DNA from: Xestospongia muta
Lineage: Eukaryota; Porifera; Demospongiae; Haplosclerida; Petrosiidae
Assembly: GCA_963693285.1 (NCBI GenBank)
Contig: OY848921.1
Coordinates: 3,591,497 to 3,655,496 of the forward strand
Reading direction: 5' to 3'
DNA: 64,000 nt
Numbering within the stretch: position 1 is the first letter of the stretch; every line of letters begins with the position of its first letter. The notes below the pieces were generated by a model. The model had not been told where the DNA came from, made no database searches, and worked only from the letters and a program-made list of their open reading frames with translations. Position numbers and translations under genes: made by a program. Of the stretch, positions 56,032 through 64,000 are shown in pieces.

Positions 56032-58838
56032 TCATACTGATGTCTCTTTTCGGAGGTTTTCTGAATCACTTGGTATTGCTCCTTCTATTTCAGTTGAATT
56101 GTCATGACCATCAGTTTTTGAAATAGTATCATTTTCACTTTCTTGTCTTTCCACTACATTATTTTCAAATATAACAGGTTGTCACACATATACATGATTG
56201 TTAGAGTTAGTAAATTAACATTGTGCATCACTTTACCTTCTTTAGAATTAGAATCAAGTTCATGTTTCAAAAGAAAGGGTCCTAAGACACCAGTTAAAAT
56301 AGCACCAAGTGGTGCAGTTAATACAATAGCTAAAACAGCAATAGTCAAAACCTGTAAAATAAAAAAATAGTCGGTACAGTCACAAGTCTTCTACAAAGCT
56401 TCCCACATAAACGTGACAATCCACTACATTTGTCATAATGTTATTTGTGTAGGCTTTTTAAATTTAGTAACAAAATTATTTAGCAATCGTCTCAAATTAC
56501 TTACACTCAAACCACAAAGGGAATCATTGTATAGAAGCAATATGTCACATCAAAGTGGTGTCTGTTACAACTTACAATTTTCCCTAATTCTGTCTGCATC
56601 ATGTCCCCTCTTTCTATAGCAAGGTCTAAAGCAACTGAGCCTAATGCAGCCTACATGATTAATAAGTAATGTAACAATGATTTCTCTGTCATATATATAT
56701 ATATATACCTGTACAGTTGCTTTGGGTAGCCAAGAGAAAGCTATAAACACTTTCTCTTTCACATTGAATTTATTACCAGTAACAACTATAACTGCTACAG
56801 TAACCCTAACTATAAGACCAGTTATAATGATCAACAAGGCTTTTCCTTTAATGTAAGGAAATAAACAAATAAATGAATGAGTTCTGTCCTATTAATTACC
56901 TATTAATGATCCACTGATATCGCTAAGTTTGAGAGCAGCTCCAATGAGACCAAACAGAATTGGTTGAGCCAACTGCCATACTAAATAAAATGTCCGAGAT
57001 ATTGTTGCCTAAAATAAAAGGAAAAAATCGTTTTGTTCTAGAATGCCGTTTTTGCCTCTTAAAATGTTGTATAGTCACTTTGATATTAATCTAACTTCAC
57101 CTTTTAATTTTAAATTTAGATTAGGAAACAAAAACTAAACCACAGTATCTTTGCAAAGAATATGTTGCTATAATTTCTACTTACTTTATCTGTAAGCTCC
57201 CACTTCTGTACTGCAGTGAAGGCTACAGTGAGTGTACCAAGAGCTCCAGCTCCAGCTAAACTAGCACCACCTATAACAACTCGACGACCACCAAATAAGG
57301 ACAACAATCCAAAGCCAAAAACAAGAAAGAACTGGTTTCTGTTCCTGGATGCTTGTGTCTGTAAAAGAGCAAATTAACTATAAAGTTATAAATTTCTCAC
57401 GTGAAACTTGGTAGGTAGAAACCACAAGAGGATGCCACTCAAAACACCGTAAGTAATCCCTAGTGATAGTTCAATTGGAGCCCGAAAAATATCCAATATA
57501 ATAGATCCTATAGTGTGAGATAATGATTATCACAACAGTTGTCACATCTATTTGTTTAATTTAAGTCCAGGATATGCTAATTATATTTGAGACAGAACAC
57601 AGGATGTCTATAAGACAACTATATAATCTATACTATAATAACATTAGAGATACTATCATAACTGCATTACCTTCAGAAAAAACCAACCCCAGGAAAATAC
57701 TGAACAGACTAATAGCAATGACAACATCTATGTTAGCAGCTGCAACAATTAATGTGGTTATTCCTATGCATAGAGATAGTACACAATAAAGAGACCTATC
57801 AAAACAAATACCTTCATTAATTCCTTTGACATTCTCCTTTAATGTTAATACTGTAGGTACAACTACAGCAGGAGATATAGCTGATAGAAGATATCTGATA
57901 ACACGAAAAATGTACAACAATTTGAAAATAGTCACAAAATCTTACCCTGTAGTCAGACCCCATTGCCAAGGCATGTTTAGATAAAATATTGAAATTGTAC
58001 CATCAACACTGCCTTCAAAGATACACGGTAAAATAGCCAACAGTGGCAGTACAAATTTTAATCTCCATAGTTTCTTTGCATCTAGTGCTAAACCACCTCT
58101 TATTAAAATAATGACCAGTGCTGTGTTCCTGAGTGTTGAACTCCATAATGGACTAATGCTCTCCACAACAAGATCAGTAGAAGGAACATTACGAAGTATA
58201 AAACCAGCTAACATCATTCCTAAGAGTGGAGGTAATTTTATGAGATTCATAAGGAAGCCACCGAGAGAAGAACAAAGAACTAAAATGATTAATCCAAAAA
58301 AGTGGCCCTCTGGAATGTCCGCTAATGTTTTAGGAGAGGTATTCTGTTGATTGAGCTGTTTCTGAACTTCCTGGAAAATGTCAAAGGACAGAGTAACATT
58401 GTCATAAAAATTGGATGGATTAGTTAAATTGTTGAACAATTGGACAGTTAGTGATATATGTGTAGCACATGTTTCACTAAAAGTCAAGGTAGTCAAACAA
58501 TACTGATATGATGTATCACTTTCATTGCAAATAAAGACATATGTTTGCGATATATTTTTTAGTATTGGTAACTGTAGTACATCTGAGAGATTAGAGTTAG
58601 ATAAAACAGGAAGACATACGATTCTTCCAGAATTAGGGTTCGTTCCTGTAACGAAATAAGGATATATAAGACTCCCTAAAATAGCCCAAATAACTCCACA
58701 CCATACCAATGTAACAACTAATCTAGTAGCGTAAAATCCAAGGAAAGTTAGGATCTCTTTTTGATTCGGTTTTCTACATGATTCACAATGTACAGACCGC
58801 AAACAATGACAAGAAAAACAAGTTTCAAAGTCAGGCAT
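56032..58838 (-). CDS. SLC9B-type Na+/H+ antiporter (NHA, CPA2), complete
   Basis: Ten in-phase exons, 635 residues: 58838-57946, 57894-57812, 57763-57671, 57507-57401, 57358-57185, 57008-56900, 56845-56709, 56650-56576, 56351-56237, 56153-56032. It exchanges cations for protons across the plasma or an organelle membrane. Family blocks: LPPLLGMMLAGFILRNVP, LRNTALVIILIRGGLALD, MPWQWGLTTGYLLSAISPAV, AQPILFGLIGA, AFSWLPKATVQAALGSVALD and VLTAPLGAILTGVLGP-like segments. The Lys in LPKATVQ is kept. The usual paired Asp ion site reads NIDVVIAI, with Val in the second place. The cytosolic N-terminus has a Cys cluster (CFSCHCLRSVHCESC), and an unusually long glycosylatable loop of about 115 residues follows TM1. 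The tail is acidic. The true start is the ATG at 58838, not the upstream GTG. Confidence 0.9.
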
Positions 58839-58947
58839 TTTCACTTCTTAATTAGTATTGGCGACGAATGGGTTAAAATTACGTTGTCATGGTAACTTGA
58901 TACAGCTTACTTGTTACTGAACTGTCTTCTTTCTTCGTCTAATCACA
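58839..58947. promoter_or_regulatory. 109-bp divergent promoter with RFX X-box, SLC9B / LRP2BP
   Basis: GTTGTCATGGTAAC at 58883-58896 matches the X-box consensus (GTNRCC, 0-3 N, RGYAAC) with one change in the left half site. RFX factors use this site to drive ciliary genes. It lies 45 bp from the SLC9B start and 51 bp from the LRP2BP start, so it could serve both. Confidence 0.75.
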
Positions 58948-60981
58948 ATGAATTTACTTTCAGAGAGTTTGGAGCTATTACAGAAGCCATTAGAAGACGG
59001 GAGTGTGAAGGAATATGAAATGACTCTAGTTGAACATTTAATTGAATATGGAGACAGAGGAGACACAAAAGCTTTATTCTCTCTAGCCAAATTGTACTTG
59101 AACCAACAACAAACAGAAAAGGCACTTACTTATTTGCGTAAAGGAGCTGAACTAGATGACATTCAAGCGATATATCAATTGGCTGTCATGTACTATGATG
59201 GTCTTGGGACAGAAACATGTCCTGTAAGTTATTATATTAATTAATTCTAGAATTAAGATGAGTTCTAGTCAATTAGCACAATGAAGGGTCTAGACAAGTT
59301 TGTTTATATGAAAACCTAGCTCAATACTTTGTATTTTATTAAAATATTATGATTCTGATGAGGTTAGGATTACTAATTCTATGTCTCTAGCCAATACTTT
59401 TGTCATGTGTCTATGTATAAGTCACAATGTTATAGTGTAGTCATTTGGTACTGTCTCTTGAAGAATGGTCCTCCTCAAAAGTGGTCCCAGAGATTTAAAA
59501 TGTCAGTCCTAGGATAGAAAGTTTTGGTCTTGGGACCACTTTTTATGAATAAAATAATCCCAGAATCCTAAATATTTGAAAGAAATGATTTCAGGACCAA
59601 ATATAATAATCCTAGTTCTCATATTTTTAGTCCTTTGGGTCATTTTTTCATGAATAAATGGTTTGAGGACCAATGTAAAATTGGTCCTACCCTGCAAGAA
59701 AAGGCCCACAGTTCCTTACTGAAAAGTGGTAAAAAAAGAAAATGAATGTAGGAACAATAACTATAATATAATTTAGAATGACAATAACCTTGAATAGGGT
59801 AATAAAAACAATGCTAGCAAATTTATCAGATATTCAAATAGTCTCTACCCACTTTGTAAAATCAACAGGTATTACTACTATGTATTAGCTCCTGTGTTCA
59901 TGTGCCATTTGGAGTTAATTTAATTCTATACTTATAATTCAAAATTGTTTATTACAGGAAAAAGGATTTCAGTTAATGTTGAAAGTTGCTAAATCAAATG
60001 TTAAAGGAAGTCATCAAGTTGTTCCTGCTGCACAATTCAATGTTGGCAGAGCTTATTATCAAGGTAAAATATTTGAATGGTCATTTGTAATTATAACCTA
60101 CAAATTGTTTGTTTGCAGGATTTGGTGTTAAGCAAAGCAATGATGAGGCGACAAAATGGTGGGAATTGTGTTCTCATTCTGATTCAGTATCTTCTGTTCG
60201 AGCAATGAACACTTTAGCTTTATACTATTCAATCATTGACAAAGAGAAGGTACTACATAATTAACTATACTTGAAGTATGTTCTTTAAATAGGCTTTCTC
60301 TTGGCATGTCAAAGCTGCAGAAAATGGCCACTCAGATTCAATGGGTATGTCAACATCAAGAAATAAATAAAGTTTTCTGTGCAGACTATGTATGTGTGAG
60401 TGTTCATGTGATTTTATTCTAGGCACTCTTGGGTTATTGTATACAAAAGGAGAAGGATGTGCAGTTAATAAAGAATTGTCCCTAAAGTGGTTAAAGAAGT
60501 CAGCTGACAGTGGTAGCATATATGGATCAGGTCTCTTATCTCATTATTATTATACAATGAAGATGTATAGTAAAGCTGTAGAAATAGCTAAAAAGTATGT
60601 CTTTTCATTCATAATGTCATAATGTCTACTACATCTAATATTAGTGTTTGTGACCTCAGTGGAGACGTTGAGAGCCTTGCAGCTCAAAGTGGAAGTTTAC
60701 CTACCCTAGTTTCTGAAGGATTAGCAAATGCATATTTTGTATATGGTCAATGTCTCTATCTTGGACAAGGAATTGCAAGAGATGTTCAAAAAGCTAATAC
60801 ATGTTTCAGAAAGGTACATTTGTAGTGAGAGAATACCAATAATACTTATAGTTATCTGATGGATAGCGCATAGATAAAATACACATTTATTTAAAAGAAA
60901 TATATTTCTTTATAGGCAAAAGAAATCAACAAACCTGTTACAGGAGATTTACACACAAGAATGATGTATGGAAGACTATGA
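58948..60981 (+). CDS. LRP2BP: LRP2BP-like Sel1-repeat protein, complete
   Basis: Seven in-phase exons (58948-59223, 59958-60063, 60119-60249, 60293-60344, 60423-60594, 60660-60813, 60916-60981) give 318 residues; the human protein has about 347. Sel1/TPR-like helical repeats run through it: ALTYLRKGAELDDIQAIYQL then AVMYYDGLGT; AAQFNVGRAYYQGFGVKQSN; GTLGLLYTKGEGCAVNKELS; YGQCLYLGQGIARDVQKA. Their order, and the insert between the fifth and sixth repeats, follow LRP2BP, a cytosolic scaffold named for binding the megalin tail. No membrane span. Intron 1 (734 nt) contains short inverted repeats around GTGGTCCC. The X-box in its promoter suggests co-expression with ciliary genes. Confidence 0.85.
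59477..59543. repeat. Short inverted repeat in LRP2BP intron 1
   Basis: AAAAGTGGTCCC at 59477-59488 is matched by GGGACCACTTTT at 59532-59543, followed by further GGTCC/GGACC pieces to about 59690. The arm core GTGGTCCC is also the core of the foldback element at 32 kb. Confidence 0.65.
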
Positions 60982-61435
60982 AATCAAATAAATCATATTT
61001 TATAGAAAACAACCAAGTCAAAATGGATCATAAATGACCGGACCTATAAGATTTATTATTTTTTGAAGTTATGTTAATTCCTAAGACCATTAAGATGGTG
61101 ATCTTGTAATGACAATCTTTTGTTCAAGTTTTATTTGCTAATCTTTAAACTCGTACTATACAGCATATCTAAATAGATGTTGTTATGTCAATACGCAGTT
61201 GCTGTCATGGGAAGTTAACATATAGATCCTATAAACCTTGAAACCTAGATGGTCAATAATTATATGCATAAATATATTTGGAAAATTGGATCCAGAATTG
61301 AGGTGTGGCTTTATTGGATAAAATAAACATTAAACATCAGCTTGACTAAAGTTTGTCAGTTGCAATAAGAAAACATGTTATTTTGGGTTAGCATTATAAA
61401 GATAAAACAATAATAATTCATAAAAATTATAATAT
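60982..61435. other. Convergent intergenic region, LRP2BP and acetylesterase
   Basis: About 450 bp. AAATCAAATAAATCATATTT just after the LRP2BP stop may act as its poly(A) signal. Nothing else recognised. Confidence 0.4.
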
Positions 61436-64000
61436 TCAGCAAGATTTATTACATGGATAGGGACAGTCAACTTCTTTTGACATTCCAGAAGTCTTGAAGT
61501 ACCAGTTACTAAAAGTCTTACTGGCACTTTGACCTCCTACTTCTATTGAATTCCAAGATTTATCACTCAGAGATTGACAGTGAGTCAAACAAGAGTCTAG
61601 GAAAGCACCATTACTCTCAGAAGATCTGATGGGATCAGCAGCTTGTTGAAATTCCTATTAATTATGTCAAAGATGGCTTGTTAATACATGATATTCTCCA
61701 CTTACATGAAAAAACTGTTCAACTTTTTCTAATTCATCAGGAGTACAATGAGGTGGAGTGCATTTAAGTTGGAGAATATTACTAAGTTGCCATGTGTCAT
61801 ATTGAGAATTTAGTGCAAATATTGGACTAGAAATGTGAGGATAAGTATACTAAAGGAGCAACAAACTGTTTGATTGGACTATATAGTTATATCACCCACT
61901 GTACCTGTGCCATGAAACATTTCCAAGTGGCATTTCCATTAGCCTTGATGCAATCCTGATTAACTCCACTAGTACAATTCTGCATATTATATACTGAAAT
62001 AAAATACAATAGAAAGTGTATTGTCAATATTAATTGAAATAATAATTATTATAAAGATTATTGCCAAGTGCTTTAGTGTGAGGCAATTAATCTGAACAGA
62101 GCAGACATATTTAAAACAATTACAAGATATATATATAAGACATTTAGAGCAGTGAGAAGGCGAATATAACCAAAGACTAAGTTATAGGACCTATAGGCAT
62201 ACAAAATTATGCTATAATTGTTAAAGTTTACTTTATTCTAGACAGACTAAAGAGATGAAATCTAGCCTATCACTGTGTGAGGCAAACCCTGCATATCCAC
62301 ATATATATATTCTTAGTATTAAGACATTTTAACATCAGTGGAAAATACAGTAACATAGATAATAAAAGTAATACTGACACTGCAGGAGTCATTCATAGTT
62401 ACAAATTATTAATAAGTATACCCAAAACTATTGTTTTTGAGATAGAAACAAATAGTGTGTATACTTACTGCATTAGTATATGTACATTGGTAGTCTGTGG
62501 GTAAAAGCGTGATGTCTACACTTTCTTCACTAGTCTCATGCATTGATCTATGGCGACATGTTACATTATAGATACCATGCATTATGTATAATCCCAGCAG
62601 GCAAAATATGACAGTCAGATACAGATACTAACCATATTGATATAATCCTCTGATGTACATTTGACCATTAACATTTGGAGCATCAATAAAATATCTATCA
62701 AATAACAAAAAGTATGAAAAGAGTCAATAATTAATGCACATGTTATACAATATTGGGCTCTTAAGATTATAACATCACTGAATCATGACTTACCCAGCAT
62801 CAGCCATAGCATGATATTTAGTTGAGGATGGAAGAACACTTTGGACATAGTCAGCATGAAGGTAAGTGGCTAATCCACCAGCTATAATAATGAACACAAA
62901 CTGAATAAACAATAATAACAATTATATTCATATTAGTAATTATCTTAATTTTATTTATTGTTTTTACACTTACAAATATAATACTTAATTGGTAATGAAT
63001 ATATCATTGCTTACAAACAGTTACAATACATCATTATGTCAGTCTCAAAACTCTCTATATGTCTAAACAAAGCACAAACAAGACATACATGTCAATAGTA
63101 TCAATGTAGGGACTAATAGCATAGGTACAAAATGCAATAATATATCACCGATATAATTTAAGTGATTTAGATATCATCGATTTGTCAGATATAGAATACC
63201 AGTTTCATAATTATTGGGTTTAAAAGTGCCTATATCAAAATACAATACTTTAATGGGAAATCAATATAATTTTAGATCCTTAAACATGACCCTAACATTA
63301 AAGGAATTACATGGAGATATAAAGGACAAAAGTAGTAGCAGTGAATGTTGCTTTGTAATCCTTTTATAAAACTTTACAGATATTTCTTTGTGTACAATAG
63401 TAAATGGCATGCATTTCTGGTGTTATTATTTTCATTGTTTAAATGCCACTATACAATTCCTTTAAGCACTGGAACTAAAAGTATTGTAACCATTAGTGAA
63501 ACTCTTAACACTGACTTATTGAAGTGTTCAGCACTAGATATTTATAATGAAGATTTGTATTAGTTCCATTACTATTGTTGAAAATACGTATATTGATTAT
63601 TAAAATGTTATGCTTTTATTCTATCCAGTATGTCATGTATTAGATAGGCACACCATACATGATTCTAAATGAATAATCATTGGCTGCTTAATATATAACT
63701 ACAGATTTATTAAATAAAAAAGAAAGGCATTACTATTGCATTATACCTATTGTGATATACTCAACTAGAACATTATATACCTGAACAACCAGTTAAAATC
63801 ACTTCCTCAGATTTGTCCATTCCAGCTATCATTAGTGCACCCAGTATTGATTGAAGTATTTTGAAACCTCTAAAATAGATTGGAGTCCCTTCTACATCAA
63901 CTGGATGGTCACTATAGGATAATACATGTATACACAATAATCGGTACCGTATTGTAACTTACACATTGCCAGCAAATGATGCTCCATCACAATAGTTAAT
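61436..64000 (-). CDS. Pectin acetylesterase / Notum-family serine hydrolase, 5' end missing
   Basis: Seven in-phase exons seen: 64000-63963 (continues right), 63911-63781, 62881-62794, 62694-62633, 61993-61905, 61849-61706, 61654-61436. Conserved blocks in order: YCDGASFAGN; IYFRGFKILQSILGALM; nucleophile motif GCSAGG, whose Ser codon ends at an intron; MADAGYFID; SPIFALNSQYDTWQL with the candidate Asp; AFLDSCLTHCQS with the candidate His; and the closing VDCPYPCNKSC. The catalytic triad is therefore intact. The motifs are nearer to plant/protist pectin acetylesterases than to NOTUM (GSSAGG, no CPYPC ending). It is likely secreted, since it is Cys-rich with N-glycosylation sites, though the signal peptide is outside the window. 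Substrate unknown: O-acetyl groups on dietary or own polysaccharides, or a lipid adduct as in Notum. Confidence 0.88.

Noticed and set aside
57795..57812. 17-nt GT...AG segment as an intron in SLC9B
   Set aside because: Far too short for splicing; the 48-nt alternative restores family alignment.

Overview
The window is nuclear DNA from an animal. It is strongly AT-rich, its genes are split by many short GT-AG introns (often 50-100 nt), and it encodes animal-specific proteins: a LIM-homeodomain factor of the LHX1/5 class, STARD3, RAP1GDS1, LRP2BP, TMEM248 and a Domino-type SWI/SNF ATPase. Tight gene packing, GABA-B/ANF-type and odd 7TM receptors, and a beta-helix multi-pass membrane protein suggest an early-branching animal, most likely a demosponge. 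The taxon is an inference; the gene calls rest on protein reading frames that join in phase across splice sites.

Layout, left to right. 1-707 (-): 5' exons of an ANF-type ligand-binding receptor. 1181-12503 (-): complete RAP1GDS1 in 15 exons. Its 6.25-kb second intron holds a complete, intronless, opposite-strand gene for a 1282-residue beta-helix/multi-TM protein (5996-9844), a broken fragment copy of that gene, and a 1.6-kb minisatellite with a 19-bp unit. 13543-28964 (+): a Domino/SRCAP/EP400 chromatin remodeler with two possible C-termini. 29481-32473 (-): TMEM248. 32516-36620 (+): 7TM receptor 1. 37300-38849 (-): EF-hand protein. 40396-45734 (-): STARD3. 47558-51952 (+): 7TM receptor 2, a paralogue of receptor 1 with the same 12-exon plan. 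52116-53352 (-): RPB11 (POLR2J). 53457-55697 (+): LHX1/5-class LIM-homeobox gene. 56032-58838 (-): SLC9B-type Na+/H+ antiporter. 58948-60981 (+): LRP2BP. 61436 to the right edge (-): pectin acetylesterase/Notum-family hydrolase, 5' end missing.

Most genes lie in divergent pairs with short shared promoters: TMEM248/receptor 1 (42 bp between start codons), POLR2J/LHX (104 bp), SLC9B/LRP2BP (109 bp, with a near-perfect RFX X-box), and RAP1GDS1/Domino (1.04 kb, with a YY1-type motif). Convergent 3' ends are also close, for example receptor 2 and POLR2J at 163 bp. Between-gene space is small; most repeats sit inside introns. Two very long (CT)n tracts lie directly upstream of 3' splice sites, in RAP1GDS1 and in Domino.

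Points most worth following: the nested beta-helix receptor-like gene and its fragment copy; one Domino gene carrying both an SRCAP-like early stop and an EP400-like SANT/polyQ tail; an antiporter whose paired-aspartate ion site reads Asp-Val; the X-box promoter; and the duplicated 7TM receptor pair.
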